Assembly: GCF_004402595.1 (NCBI RefSeq)
Contig: NZ_SOFY01000011.1
Location: forward strand, 62,001 to 126,000
DNA length: 64,000 nt
Origin: Cryobacterium shii
Lineage (GTDB): Bacteria > Actinomycetota > Actinomycetes > Actinomycetales > Microbacteriaceae
Direction of reading: 5' to 3'
The notes under the pieces were generated by a model. It was not told the DNA's origin. It was given only the letters and a program-made list of their open reading frames with translations, and did not search any database. This document shows positions 33,576 to 43,006 of this stretch, one piece after another; position 1 is the first letter of the stretch, and the number at the start of each line of letters is the position of its first letter. Both the position numbers and the translations under genes were made by a program.

Positions 33576-33689
33576 GGCGCCGCCGACCCGTCCCCCGAAC
33601 GGATGCTTTCTTAATCCACCTAAGATAAGCTCAGGTTCATGGACGCGCAGCCGAGTCGTCCGTCGTCGTGCCACCTTGGGAGCATGTTC

Positions 33690-34628
33690 ATGTCCTCTGT
33701 CCAACCGCTCGCCTCCCACCTCGCGATCGATGCCGGCCAGACCGGCATCCGGGCCCGGCTGCGACGCGAGGACAGGCGCGGCGACCTCTATGACTTCGAC
33801 GGCATCCGTACCGACTCTGCCCTGATCCCCCAGCTCGTCGCCGTGGTGGCCCAGGTCGCCCAGGCCTGCGGGGCGCCGATCCACACGGTGAGCGCCGGCA
33901 TCTCCGGTTACACCAACTCCACCGACCAGGCCGTGCAGATGCAGGCCGCGACGGGCGCATTCGGGGTGCGGGAGGTGCAACTCGCCCACGATTCGGTGAC
34001 CTCCTACCTCGGCGCCCTCGGCGACACCCTCGGGGCCGTGATCGCGGTCGGCACCGGCGTCGTCACCCTCGCCGTCGGCTCACACCGGGTGACCCGCATC
34101 GACGGCTGGGGCTACCTGCTCGGTGACGCGGGCAGCGGGTACTGGATCGGCCGCGCCGCCCTGGACGCGGTCATGCGCGACTACGACGGCCGCGGCGCCC
34201 GCACCGCCCTGACCGAACTCGTGCGCGGCGACTTCCCGAACCTCGAGACCGCCTACACCCAGCTGCAGGCCGACCCCGCCCGGGTGAGCCGCATCGCCGC
34301 CTACTCCCGCCACGTCACGGCCCTCGCCCCGACGGATGCCGTCGCCGCCGCAATCTGCGCCGCCGCCGCCGCCGAACTCGTGCTCTCCGTCTCGACCGGG
34401 CTGCGAATCGTGGGCGAAGGGCCCCTCGGGGCACCGGTCGTCTGCGGTCTCGGCGCCGTGTTGCAGGCGCCCGAGATCGCCGCCCCCTTCGAAGCGGGCC
34501 TGCGCGCGCTCTACCCGCACCTGGACCTGCGTGAGCCGGCCGGGAACGGCCTCGACGGTGCGGCACTCCTCGCCCGCCTGGGCACGGAGAGCGCGCTGCG
34601 CGACCGGGTGGCCTCCGCGCAGGGCTAG
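33690..34628 (+). CDS. BadF/BadG-type ATPase, N-acetylglucosamine kinase-like
   Basis: 312 residues in the ASKHA fold. The phosphate 1 motif is LAIDAGQTGIRARL, and GAVIAVGTGVVTLAVG and GWGYLLGDAGSGYWIGRAALDAVMRDYDGRG match BadF-type N-acetylglucosamine or glucosamine kinases. It would phosphorylate amino sugars recovered from cell wall or chitin. I chose ATG 33690 with GGGAG 7 bp before it; in-frame starts at 33639 and 33684 are possible. It is followed by a NUDIX gene after 9 bp. Confidence 0.8.
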   Translation: MSSVQPLASHLAIDAGQTGIRARLRREDRRGDLYDFDGIRTDSALIPQLVAVVAQVAQACGAPIHTVSAGISGYTNSTDQAVQMQAATGAFGVREVQLAHDSVTSYLGALGDTLGAVIAVGTGVVTLAVGSHRVTRIDGWGYLLGDAGSGYWIGRAALDAVMRDYDGRGARTALTELVRGDFPNLETAYTQLQADPARVSRIAAYSRHVTALAPTDAVAAAICAAAAAELVLSVSTGLRIVGEGPLGAPVVCGLGAVLQAPEIAAPFEAGLRALYPHLDLREPAGNGLDGAALLARLGTESALRDRVASAQG

Positions 34629-34637
34629 CCTTCCTCT

Positions 34638-35231
34638 ATGAGTACTGCCATCCACTCGAACACCGCGCAGGCCTTCGAGACGTCCCTGGCCACCTGGCTG
34701 CCCGTCGACCCCGCCCAGGCGAGCCTCCGAGCCGAGTACCTGTCGTTCGTGCGCGCGGGAGGCGACGCCGCCCTGGACCGGGATGGCGGCGCCGAGCATG
34801 TCACTGCCAGTTGCTTCGTCTTCAACCCGCACCTCAGCCACCTGCTGCTCTGCTTCCACAAGAAGGGCCGGTTCTGGGTGCAACTGGGCGGCCATGTCGA
34901 GCCGGCCGACGCATCCGTGGCCGCCGCGGCCCTCCGCGAGGCCCGGGAGGAGGGCGGCATCACCGGCCTCCGCCCGGCGGGCCCGGCGGGCCCGCCGCCG
35001 GTCGACGTGCACCGGCACGCGCTGAGTTCACGATTCGGCCGCTGCACCACGCACTGGGACGTCGGCTATGTGGCCATTGCGCCCACGGATGCCACGCCCG
35101 TGGTCAGCCCGGAAAGCGAAGACGTGCGGTGGTGGCCGACGGATGCGCTGCCCGAGCAGGTCCCCGAGGGTTTCGCCGAGCGCGTGGCCGTGGTGCTTCG
35201 CGAGCTGGCGCACCAGCGAGACGGGCTGTAG
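34638..35231 (+). CDS. NUDIX hydrolase
   Basis: 197 residues with a complete Nudix box GGHVEPADASVAAAALREAREEGGI (Gx5Ex7REUxEExGU) at about residues 88-112. Such enzymes hydrolyse nucleoside diphosphate-linked compounds, but the substrate is not predictable. It probably shares a transcript with the kinase upstream. A strong hairpin follows its stop codon. Confidence 0.88.
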   Translation: MSTAIHSNTAQAFETSLATWLPVDPAQASLRAEYLSFVRAGGDAALDRDGGAEHVTASCFVFNPHLSHLLLCFHKKGRFWVQLGGHVEPADASVAAAALREAREEGGITGLRPAGPAGPPPVDVHRHALSSRFGRCTTHWDVGYVAIAPTDATPVVSPESEDVRWWPTDALPEQVPEGFAERVAVVLRELAHQRDGL

Positions 35232-35259
35232 GCCGCATCGGCTGGTAGCGGAACAGACC

Positions 35260-35293
35260 GGTGAGGGGCCCGGACGCTGCCGGGCCCTTCACC
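35260..35293. terminator. Terminator between convergent NUDIX and VOC genes
   Basis: GGTGAGGGGCCCGG pairs with CCGGGCCCTTCACC around a 6-bp loop, with one mismatch. It would serve both converging genes. Confidence 0.8.
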
Positions 35294-35346
35294 TCGTGCA
35301 GGGCGTCCTGCCTGCGGCGGTCTCTGCGAGCACTGAGCGATCCCGG

Positions 35347-35730
35347 CTAGAGCATCTGGAAGATGCAGATGAAATTGCCTTCGGTGTCCCTGAACCAGGC
35401 CGACTTCATCTCGTCCGTCGCGGCGACACCGTTGACGGTCTTCAGTCCCGGGACGTCGTAGTCCTCGAACACGACGCCGCGTTCGCGGAGCCGGCTCATT
35501 TCGGCATCGAGATCGTCGGTGGTCCAGCACATCTGGGTGTTCCGGGCGGTGCCGGCGTTGCTCGTCTCATAGATCTCGAACGTGCCTCCGGCCCCCGTGC
35601 GGTACACGAGGGTTCGGCTTTCCTCGTGGGCCTCGGCGGGGTCAAGTTCGAGAGCATCGTGATAGAACGCTTGAGCGCGTCTGAGATCGGCGGCCGGCAA
35701 TACGGTGTGGAGTTCCTTCAGCATGTTCAA
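35347..35730 (-). CDS. VOC superfamily (glyoxalase-like) protein
   Basis: 127 residues in the paired beta-alpha-beta-beta-beta form: ELHTVLPAADLRRAQAFYHDALELDPAE in the first half, SAWFRDTEGNFICIFQML at the end. The C-terminal DTEGNFICIFQ is typical of VOC metal-site proteins of the glyoxalase/bleomycin-resistance group. The substrate is unknown. The start may be 35730 or 35724 (MLKEL). Confidence 0.82.
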   Translation of the reverse strand: MNMLKELHTVLPAADLRRAQAFYHDALELDPAEAHEESRTLVYRTGAGGTFEIYETSNAGTARNTQMCWTTDDLDAEMSRLRERGVVFEDYDVPGLKTVNGVAATDEMKSAWFRDTEGNFICIFQML

Positions 35731-36069
35731 CGCCTCCTTGGCGCATCTGGAGGTATTCGGCGGAAGCGCTCCTCAATCGAACTGGTCACGGATCCCGCGC
35801 CGGATCGGATGCCGACGGCGGCGTGCTTCCCTGGGTGAGAGTGCCGGCTGCAGTACAGCCGCTGGCGCGAATCGTGGCCGGTACTCTTCGTTCGCCGGGC
35901 TGTAATCCCGGCCAGGCGAGCGTTGGCTATCGCATTTCGACTACTCATAATACGCCGCCCGTCGGCGTCGATAAAGGGGTCCCGCACGAAATTGCGGGGC
36001 CGCCCACGTCAGCTGGTTGTTCACTCACCGCGCGGGCGGTGCGCCCGCCCCGACGCAGGTCCGGCGCCC
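35731..36069. other. Intergenic region with no recognised gene
   Basis: No protein-coding gene is convincing here. A stem GCCGGG-CTGTAAT-CCCGGC at about 35894-35912 resembles a tRNA-Tyr anticodon arm, but no acceptor or T arm matches it. A GC-rich hairpin lies near 36030-36055. It ends at palindromic element copy 3. Confidence 0.5.
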
Positions 36070-36154
36070 AACCAATTCGACGGAGATTCTGCTCTAAAAA
36101 CAGACATTCCGACCGTTGGAGCCTGATTTGGGCAGAATCTCCGTCGAATTCGTT
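36070..36154 (-). repeat. Palindromic intergenic element, copy 3 (85 bp)
   Basis: The ends are AACCAATTCGACGGAG and CTCCGTCGAATTCGTT. It lies 35 bp after the sufU stop codon. On the minus strand it aligns base for base in length with copies 4, 5, 6, 7 and 8. Confidence 0.88.
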
Positions 36155-36189
36155 CGGTCCACGCGCGTCAAGCCGCTGACGCACGGGTC

Positions 36190-36708
36190 CTACGGACCGA
36201 GCAGGGCCGCCTCGAACGCGACCCAGGCCAGCATGGCGCACTTGACCCTGGCCGGGTAGCGGGAGACTCCCCCGAAGGCGGCGGCGTCGCCGAGCACCTC
36301 TTCGTCGGGTTCGATGGTGCCGCGGGAACGCAGCATCTCCCGGAAGGTGTCGAGCAGGGCACGCGACTCCGCCACGGTGGTCCCGCGCACGCTGTCGCTG
36401 AGCACGGAGGCGGATGCCATCGAGATCGAGCATCCGTCGCCGCGCCAGACGAGCTCGTCGATCACCGCATCGCCATCCGCATCACCGTCGGCCCGATCCG
36501 GATCGGCGCGCACGCCCATGCGCACCGTCACCTCGTCGCCGCAGGTCGTGTTGACCTGGTGCGACTCGGTCAGGTGCAGCCCCCGGGCATCCGCTGCGGC
36601 CGCAGCCTCCGCCAGGGGAGGCAGCTCGTCCGGCGAGGCGCCGTGCCGGGACTTGGCGTGGTCGAGGATGATCTGCTGGTACAGCTGCTGCATGGCGCTG
36701 TTGGTCAT
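36190..36708 (-). CDS. sufU: Fe-S cluster assembly scaffold/sulfur carrier SufU
   Basis: 172 residues with the three zinc-binding Cys of SufU in context: NTTCGDEVTV, WRGDGCSISMASASVLSD and ARVKCAMLAWVAFEAAL. SufU accepts sulfur from SufS by zinc-ligand swapping. A short Asp/Gly/Ala-rich insert (RADPDRADGDADGDA) follows the first Cys region. It is coupled to sufS by an ATGA overlap, the usual Gram-positive pair. An upstream extension of the frame lies inside sufS and is a shadow. Confidence 0.93.
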   Translation of the reverse strand: MTNSAMQQLYQQIILDHAKSRHGASPDELPPLAEAAAAADARGLHLTESHQVNTTCGDEVTVRMGVRADPDRADGDADGDAVIDELVWRGDGCSISMASASVLSDSVRGTTVAESRALLDTFREMLRSRGTIEPDEEVLGDAAAFGGVSRYPARVKCAMLAWVAFEAALLGP

Positions 36709-38021
36709 GAGTGCACTCCGAAGAAAGGCGCAACCTCGCGCAGGGTCGCCAGGAACTGGTCCACCTCGTCGGTGGTGGTGTACAGGTAGGTGCTCGCGCG
36801 GGTCGACGCGGTCACGCCGAGACGGCGGTGCAGCGGCTGGGCGCAATGGTGCCCGATCCGCACGGCGATGCCCGCCTCGTCGAGGTACTGTCCCACGTCG
36901 TGGGCGTGCACGCCGGCCAGGTCGAAGCTGGCCAGCCCGATGCGCTCCACCCCGAGGGGAGGCCCCAGCAGGCGCACGCCGGGGATGTCGGTGAGCCCGG
37001 TGACGAGACGCTGGCCCAACTCGGCCTCCCTGGCCGCGATGCGCTCCATGCCCGTCTCGGTCAGGTAGTCCACGGCGGCGGCGAGGGCGATCGCCTGCGA
37101 GATGCGCTGGGTGCCGGCCTCGAACCGCTGCGGCGGTGCCAGGAACTCGGCGGTGTGCATGTCGACGGTGGTGATCATGGACCCGCCGGTGAGGAACGGC
37201 GGCATGTCGGCGAGCAGCTCGTACTTGCCGAAGAGCACGCCGATCCCGGTCGGGCCGAGCATTTTGTGGCCGGAGAAGACGGCGAAGTCCACGTCGAGCG
37301 CGGCCACGTCCACGGGCATGTGCGGCACCGATTGGCAGGCGTCGAGCAGCACGAGCGCGCCGACCGAGCGGGCCAGGGCGACGAGCTCGTCGACCGGGTT
37401 GACCGTGCCGACCACGTTCGAGGCGTGAGTGAACGCCAGCACCCGGGTGCGGGGCCCGACGACTCCGGCCGCGGCGGCCAGGTCCAGGGTGCCGTCGTCC
37501 AGAACCGGAATGAACCGCAGGGTCGCGCCGGTGCGCAGGGCGAGCTGCTGCCAGGGGATGAGGTTGGCGTGGTGCTCCATCTCGGTGACGACGATCTCAT
37601 CGCCCGCACCGAGCCGGAAGCGCCGGGCCGCCGCACCGCCGAGGCCGAGCGACGCGTTCGAGAACGAGTACGCCACGAGGTTCACGGCCTCAGTCGCGTT
37701 GGAGGTCCAGACCACCTCGTCGTCCCGGGCCCCGATGAAGGCCGCGACGGTCGTCCGGGCGGCCTCGAACGTCTCGGTGGCGCCGAACGCGAGGGTATGC
37801 GCCCCGCGGTGCACGGCGGCGTTGCGCTGCTCGTAGAACTCCTGCTCGGCCTCCATCACGCTGAGCGGGTTCTGCGAGGTGGCACCCGAGTCGAGGTAGT
37901 TGAGCGGATGCCCGTTCACCTGCTGGGCGAGGATGGGGAAATCGTTGCGGATGCGATCGACTTCCTCGTCCGTCAGCGGGCGAGCGTTCGCACGGGGGGA
38001 CGGTGGAACGGAAGACGTCAT
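36705..38021 (-). CDS. sufS: Cysteine desulfurase SufS
   Basis: 438 residues of the aminotransferase class V fold. Visible motifs are VWTSNATEAVNLVAYS, VTEMEHHANLIPWQ, DACQSVPHMPVDV, DFAVFSGHKMLGPTGIGVLFGK (PLP lysine) and RIGHHCAQPLHRRLG (catalytic Cys). It releases sulfur from cysteine for Fe-S cluster assembly and perhaps for molybdopterin. Only sufU accompanies it; sufBCD are not in the window. The start is ATG 38021. Confidence 0.95.
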   Translation of the reverse strand: MTSSVPPSPRANARPLTDEEVDRIRNDFPILAQQVNGHPLNYLDSGATSQNPLSVMEAEQEFYEQRNAAVHRGAHTLAFGATETFEAARTTVAAFIGARDDEVVWTSNATEAVNLVAYSFSNASLGLGGAAARRFRLGAGDEIVVTEMEHHANLIPWQQLALRTGATLRFIPVLDDGTLDLAAAAGVVGPRTRVLAFTHASNVVGTVNPVDELVALARSVGALVLLDACQSVPHMPVDVAALDVDFAVFSGHKMLGPTGIGVLFGKYELLADMPPFLTGGSMITTVDMHTAEFLAPPQRFEAGTQRISQAIALAAAVDYLTETGMERIAAREAELGQRLVTGLTDIPGVRLLGPPLGVERIGLASFDLAGVHAHDVGQYLDEAGIAVRIGHHCAQPLHRRLGVTASTRASTYLYTTTDEVDQFLATLREVAPFFGVHS

Positions 38022-38196
38022 CCTTCCAGCGTATTCCCTCCTCCCGGCAATGCCCACCGGCCCGACCGAGGAGCGAGGCAGCGGTCGTGGACGGGAGCGA
38101 CGCAGCGGTCGGACGGGAGCAACGCAGCGGTCGGTCGGGAGCGAGGCAGAGCGCGTAGACGGGGGTGAGGCTGCGGTCGGACGGGAGTGGGGCAGG
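38022..38196. repeat. Degenerate tandem repeats between sufS and the moaB-like gene
   Basis: Units resembling GGACGGGAGCGACGCAGCGG recur about four times between 38090 and 38190 with substitutions. They occupy the divergent promoter region and may hide the promoters. No gene is seen. Confidence 0.6.
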
Positions 38197-38853
38197 ATGG
38201 AGCACGTGAACGCAGCAGCGAGCAATCCAGCGAGCAAGTCGACGGGCGAGGCGACGGGCAATGCGATGACGCCGGCCGCGTCGCCGCCTCCTGCCCGGCA
38301 GCGGTCCGAGCATCCGTCGCAGCCCCCGCCGCAGCATCCGTCGCAGCCCCCGCTTCGGGCCCCGGCGCACCCTCGGACCGCGCGCATCGCGCAGGTGATC
38401 GTGGCGTCGACCCGGGCGGCGGGCGGCGTCTACCCCGACCGCACCGGCCCCAGCATCGACGCCTGGCTCGGCGAGCGCGGCTGGACGCTGCGGGAGCGCC
38501 GCGTGGTTCCCGACGGCGACGCGGTCGGCGCGGCCCTCGCCGCGGCCGTGGATGCCGGCTGCGACCTGGTCGTCACCACCGGCGGAACGGGTGTCAGCCC
38601 CCATGACCACACGCCCGAGCAGACGCTGCCGTTCCTCGACCGGCAACTCCCCGGCCTGATGGAGGAAATGCGCCGCCGCGGCTCGTCCTCGACTCCCCTG
38701 GCCGTGCTCTCCCGCGGTTACGCCGGAATCTGCCGGGGCCGCACCCTGATCATCAACCTGCCGGGATCCCCGGGCGGCGTGAAAGACGGCCTGGGCCTGC
38801 TCGACGACGTGCTCGACCACATCCTGGACCAGTTGCACGGTCTGGACCACTAG
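38197..38853 (+). CDS. MoaB/Mog-type molybdopterin adenylyltransferase
   Basis: 218 residues. From about residue 62 it is a MoaB/Mog domain: AQVIVASTRAAGGVYPDRTGPSIDAWL, LVVTTGGTGVSPHDHTPEQTLPFLDRQLPGLMEEMRRRG and LIINLPGSPGGVKDGL. It would adenylylate molybdopterin before molybdate insertion by MoeA. The N-terminal 60 residues are a Pro/Gln/Ser-rich tail not typical of the family, so the true start may lie further in. It lies between suf genes and xanthine dehydrogenase, away from the other moa genes. Element copy 4 begins 6 bp after its stop. Confidence 0.88.
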   Translation: MEHVNAAASNPASKSTGEATGNAMTPAASPPPARQRSEHPSQPPPQHPSQPPLRAPAHPRTARIAQVIVASTRAAGGVYPDRTGPSIDAWLGERGWTLRERRVVPDGDAVGAALAAAVDAGCDLVVTTGGTGVSPHDHTPEQTLPFLDRQLPGLMEEMRRRGSSSTPLAVLSRGYAGICRGRTLIINLPGSPGGVKDGLGLLDDVLDHILDQLHGLDH

Positions 38854-38859
38854 CCCCCG

Positions 38860-38944
38860 AACGAATTCGACGGAGATTTTGCCCGAATCGGCGCCAGAAC
38901 GTTGAAAACTCGCGTTTTAGATCAAAATCTCCGTCGAATTGGTT
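38860..38944 (+). repeat. Palindromic intergenic element, copy 4 (85 bp)
   Basis: The ends are AACGAATTCGACGGAG and CTCCGTCGAATTGGTT, directly after the moaB-like gene. The following stretch up to 39153 is GC-rich and contains a possible -10 (TAATCT) near 39069 for the xanthine dehydrogenase genes but no gene. Confidence 0.88.
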
Positions 38945-39153
38945 CACAGCGGGGAAGCTGGTTCACGGCGGCACGGGGTGGAGGCCCCGGGGTGCAGACC
39001 CGCTGCCCTGGCCGTGAGGATGCCGCGAGCGTGCGCGTCGACTCGCGGGCGGCGGGCTCCGCGCGGATAATCTCAGGTATCCAGCGCGTGACACCCGGCA
39101 CCCGCCCGGCACCGGGCACGCACCGCGCGACACACTGCCCTGCAGGGGGAACG

Positions 39154-40065
39154 ATGGACCTGAACACCGTACTGACGATCACCCCGGCGCGCAGCCGCGA
39201 AGACCTGCGCGCCCTGAGCCCCCAAGTGGCTCCCCTGGCCGGCGGGTCCGACCTGTTCGCCGACCCGCAGGTGCACCTCACCGGGCTCGTCGACCTGCAG
39301 ACCCTGCGCTGGCCGGCGCTCACGGTGACCACCGACGCCGTGGCCGACGGGGTGACCGGCACGGTGGCCGACGGGGTGGCAGGCACCGACCCGGGTGACA
39401 CCGGCGGCGTGAGCGGCCTCGAGATTGCGGCAACGTGCACCCTCGCGGAGCTGTCCCGGCTGCCGGCCGCGCCCGGCTGGACGGCGCATCCGTTGTTGTT
39501 CCAGTGCTGCACCGCCCTCTACGGCTCCTTCAAGATCTGGAATGTCGCCACCGTCGGCGGCAACCTCTGCGCCTCCCTGCCCGCCGGCCCGATGACCACC
39601 CTCGCGGCCGCCCTCGAGGCCGAGGTGCTGATCTGGCGCGCCGACGGCAGCGACGAACGGATGCCGGCCGCCGCCTTCGTGACCGGCAACACCACCAACG
39701 TGCTCGGCACCGGCGACGTGCTGCGGTCCATTCACGTTCCGGCCTCCTCGCTGGCGTCCCGCACCGTGTACCGCAAGATCGCCCTCTCCCCGCTCGGCCG
39801 CTCCGGCGCCGTGCTCGTGGGTCGCCTCGACCCGGCCGGCGGTTTCGTGCTCACCGTCACCGCCGGCACGGTGCGCCCGGTGCAGCTGCGCTACCCGTCA
39901 CTGCCCGCGGCGAGCGCGCTCGCCCGCGATATCGCCGCCATCGACTACTGGTTCACGGATGCCCACGGCGCCGCCGACTGGCGACGCGCGGTGAGCGGGG
40001 TGCTGGGCGAGGAGATCCGCGCGGAACTCGAAGGCGCCGCACTCGAAAACGGAGAGCACCCATGA
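39154..40065 (+). CDS. Xanthine dehydrogenase FAD-binding subunit
   Basis: 303 residues in the CO dehydrogenase/xanthine dehydrogenase FAD-binding fold. LAGGSDLFADPQVHL and LYGSFKIWNVATVGGNLCASLPAGPMTTLAAALEAEVLIW are the FAD contacts (VATVGGNL). It passes electrons from the Fe-S centres to NAD or another acceptor. A short V-A-D-G repeat near residues 64-78 is an insert. GGGGGA lies before the ATG. It overlaps the large subunit by 4 bp. Confidence 0.92.
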   Translation: MDLNTVLTITPARSREDLRALSPQVAPLAGGSDLFADPQVHLTGLVDLQTLRWPALTVTTDAVADGVTGTVADGVAGTDPGDTGGVSGLEIAATCTLAELSRLPAAPGWTAHPLLFQCCTALYGSFKIWNVATVGGNLCASLPAGPMTTLAAALEAEVLIWRADGSDERMPAAAFVTGNTTNVLGTGDVLRSIHVPASSLASRTVYRKIALSPLGRSGAVLVGRLDPAGGFVLTVTAGTVRPVQLRYPSLPAASALARDIAAIDYWFTDAHGAADWRRAVSGVLGEEIRAELEGAALENGEHP

Positions 40066-42893
40066 GGTTCCAGATCAACGGTGAACCGGTCGACGCCACT
40101 CCGGCGCCCGGCCAGTGCCTGCGCTCCTTCATCCGCGACCAGGAGCACTTCGAGGTCAAGAAGGGCTGCGATACCGGGGACTGCGGCGCCTGCTCCGTGC
40201 TGGTCGACGGCACCCCCGTGCATTCCTGCATCTACCCCGCGTTCCGCGCCGAGGGCGCCGACGTCACCACGGTCGCCGGGCTCGGCCGGCCCGGCGACCT
40301 CGCCCCGCTCCAGCAGCGCTTCGTGGACGCCGCCGGCTTCCAGTGCGGGTTCTGCACCGCGGGCCTGATCGTGACCGCCTCCACCCTGACCGAACCAGAC
40401 CTGGACGACCTCCCTCGCCTGCTCAAGGGCAACCTCTGCCGCTGCACCGGCTACCGCGCCATCGAGGACGCGATCCGTGGCACGCACACCCCCGCCGACG
40501 GCTCTGGCCGCACCGGTCTGGGTCCGGTGGTCCAGACCGGCCGTCGCCCCGGCACCGTCGGCACCTCCCTGGGCGCCCCGGCCGGCGAGCGCGTGGTGAG
40601 CGGGCGGGAACCGTACACGCTGGACGTCACGGTGCCCGGGCTGCTGCACCTCAGTGTGCTGCCGAGCACGCAGGCGCATGCGCGCATCCGTTCGATCCGG
40701 ACCGACGCGGCGGCCGCCCTGCCCGGGGTGCACGCCGTGCTCACCCACGCCGACTCCCCCGCAACGCTCTACTCCACCGCCCGGCACGAGGACCGCCTCG
40801 ACGACCCGGACGACACCCTCGTGCTCGACCCGATCGTGCGGTTCCGCGGCCAGCGGGTCGCGGCCGTCGTGGCGGACACGGTCGCCATCGCCGAAGCCGC
40901 CTGCCGGCTGATCGAGGTCGACTACGAGCCGCTCCCGGCCGTCTTCGACCCGGCCGAGGCGCTCCGGCCCGGCGCTGCCCTGGTGCACGGCGACAAGGAT
41001 GCCGCGGCCAGCCGCCTCGCCGACCCGCAGCATAACCTGGTGGCCGAGCTGCACGGCGAGTACGGCGACATCGCGGCCGGCCTGGCCGGCGCCGCCCACA
41101 CCGTGAGCGGCAGCTGGCAGACCCAGCGGGTGGCGCACACGCACCTGGAGACGCACGCCACCATCGGCTGGCTCGAGCCCGGACCCGACGGCGAGAACGA
41201 GGGCACCGGCGAGCGCCTGATCCTGCGCACCAGCTCCCAGGTGCCGTTCCTGGTGCACCGCGAGATCTGCCGCCTGTTCGACCTCGAACCCTCCCGCCTG
41301 CGCGTGTTCACCGCCCGGGTCGGCGGCGGCTTCGGCGGCAAGCAGGAGATCCTGACCGAGGACATCGTCACCCTCGCCGTGCTGAAGACCCGGCGCCCGG
41401 TGCAGTACGAGTTCAGCCGCTCCGACGAGTTCACCCTGTCCCCGGCCCGGCACCCCATGCGCATCTACGTCACCCTCGGCGCCGACGACACCGGCCGCCT
41501 CACCGCTCTCAAGCTGGGCGTGCTCGCCGACACCGGCGCCTACGGCAATCACGGCCCCGGCGTGATGTACCACGGCAGCTCCGAATCGGTCAGCCTCTAC
41601 CGGGTGCCCAACAAGCGGGTGGATGCGCAGAGCGTCTACACGAACAACCTCCCGTCCGGCGCCTTCCGCGGTTACGGCCTCGGCCAGGTCATCTTCGGCG
41701 TCGAGTCCGCCCTGGACGAGCTCGCCCGCACCGTGGGGCTGAACCCGTTCGACCTGCGTCGGCTGAACTCGGTCGGCCCGGCCGACCCCCTCGTGGTGAC
41801 GCATGTGGAGGGCGAGGACCTGATCTTCGGCAGCTACGGCCTCGACCAGTGCCTCGACCTGGCCCAGGCGGCGCTGGCCCGCGGCAACGGCCAGGCCGTC
41901 CCCGCCGGCGCGGAGTGGAAGGTCGGCGAGGGCATGGCCACCGCCATGATCGCGACCACCCCGCCGCGTGGTCACTACGCACAGGCATCCGTCACGCTCG
42001 GCGACACGTTCGGCGACACGTTCGGTGACGTGACGGCCGCCAACCCGGGCCGCTACACCGTGCGGGTGGGCACGGCCGAGTTCGGCAACGGCACGACCAC
42101 CGTGCACGCGCAGCTCGCAGCCACCGCCCTGGGCACGACGCCTGACCGGATCGAGATCCTGCAGTCGGACACGGATGCCATCGGTTACGACACCGGCGCG
42201 TTCGGGTCGGCCGGGATCGTCATCGCAGGCAAGGCCGTGCTGGCCGCGGCGAACGACCTGGCCGCCCGGCTGCGGTCGGCCGCCAGCGAGCGACGCCCGC
42301 CGATCGCCTCCGCCGAGTGGACCCTGGAACCCGACGGGCTGCGCAGCGGGACGGCGTTCGTGCCGCTGGCCGAGCTGGCCGAGCACGCCGGAGCATCCGT
42401 TCTGCGCGGTACCGGCGCGGAAGATGGCGCCCGCCGCTCGGTGGCGTTCAACGTGCACGCCTTCCGGGTGGCCGTGAGCACCCTGACCGGCGAGGTTCGC
42501 ATCCTGCAGTCCATCCAGGCCGCGGATGCCGGGGTCGTGATGAACCCGGAGCAGTGCCGCGGCCAGATCGAGGGTGGGGTCGCGCAGGCGATCGGCACCG
42601 CACTCTACGAGGAGGTCGTCCTCGACGGCGCGGGCACCGTCACCACCAGCGTGCTGCGCAACTACCACATCCCCCTGCTGGCCGACCTGCCGCTGACCGA
42701 GGTGTACTTCGCGGACACGTCGGACGTCCTCGGCCCGTTCGGCGCCAAGTCGATGAGCGAGTCGCCGTACAACCCGGTGGCGCCGGCACTGGCGAATGCG
42801 GTGCGCGACGCGATCGGCATCCGTCCCACCGAGCTGCCCATGTCCCGCGACCGGATCTGGCGGCTGCTGCACCCCGAGCGGGCTGCAGGCTGA
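40062..42893 (+). CDS. Xanthine dehydrogenase, fused [2Fe-2S] and molybdopterin-binding subunits
   Basis: 943 residues joining two parts that are often separate. Residues 1-150 hold two [2Fe-2S] clusters (CDTGDCGACSVLVDG with a fourth Cys in HSCIYP; FQCGFCTAG and LCRCTGY). From about 170 comes the Mo-pterin domain with VGGGFGGKQEI, NLPSGAFRGYG and, near the C-terminus, FGAKSMSESPYNP, which carries the likely catalytic Glu. It hydroxylates purines such as hypoxanthine and xanthine. The guanine deaminase next to it supports purine degradation. A small direct duplication (GDTFGDTFGD) is seen near residue 650. Confidence 0.93.
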   Translation: MRFQINGEPVDATPAPGQCLRSFIRDQEHFEVKKGCDTGDCGACSVLVDGTPVHSCIYPAFRAEGADVTTVAGLGRPGDLAPLQQRFVDAAGFQCGFCTAGLIVTASTLTEPDLDDLPRLLKGNLCRCTGYRAIEDAIRGTHTPADGSGRTGLGPVVQTGRRPGTVGTSLGAPAGERVVSGREPYTLDVTVPGLLHLSVLPSTQAHARIRSIRTDAAAALPGVHAVLTHADSPATLYSTARHEDRLDDPDDTLVLDPIVRFRGQRVAAVVADTVAIAEAACRLIEVDYEPLPAVFDPAEALRPGAALVHGDKDAAASRLADPQHNLVAELHGEYGDIAAGLAGAAHTVSGSWQTQRVAHTHLETHATIGWLEPGPDGENEGTGERLILRTSSQVPFLVHREICRLFDLEPSRLRVFTARVGGGFGGKQEILTEDIVTLAVLKTRRPVQYEFSRSDEFTLSPARHPMRIYVTLGADDTGRLTALKLGVLADTGAYGNHGPGVMYHGSSESVSLYRVPNKRVDAQSVYTNNLPSGAFRGYGLGQVIFGVESALDELARTVGLNPFDLRRLNSVGPADPLVVTHVEGEDLIFGSYGLDQCLDLAQAALARGNGQAVPAGAEWKVGEGMATAMIATTPPRGHYAQASVTLGDTFGDTFGDVTAANPGRYTVRVGTAEFGNGTTTVHAQLAATALGTTPDRIEILQSDTDAIGYDTGAFGSAGIVIAGKAVLAAANDLAARLRSAASERRPPIASAEWTLEPDGLRSGTAFVPLAELAEHAGASVLRGTGAEDGARRSVAFNVHAFRVAVSTLTGEVRILQSIQAADAGVVMNPEQCRGQIEGGVAQAIGTALYEEVVLDGAGTVTTSVLRNYHIPLLADLPLTEVYFADTSDVLGPFGAKSMSESPYNPVAPALANAVRDAIGIRPTELPMSRDRIWRLLHPERAAG

Positions 42894-43006
42894 GCCGGAG
42901 CCGTTTCTCCCGGCCGTCGCCCAATACACTGGGGGCGTCCCGCCCGCGGTCACCCGCGGCACCGCCACCGGCCATACCCGCAGCACCAGCCAGAACGGAC
43001 CCCTCC

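Noticed and set aside
35880-35955. Possible tRNA-Tyr (anticodon loop CTGTAAT in a GC stem)
   Set aside because: Only the anticodon arm fits. No matching 7-bp acceptor stem, D arm or GTTCGA T loop can be drawn around it.
37900-38196. Upstream extension of the MoaB-like frame
   Set aside because: It runs through the sufS start region and degenerate tandem repeats and shows no family similarity.
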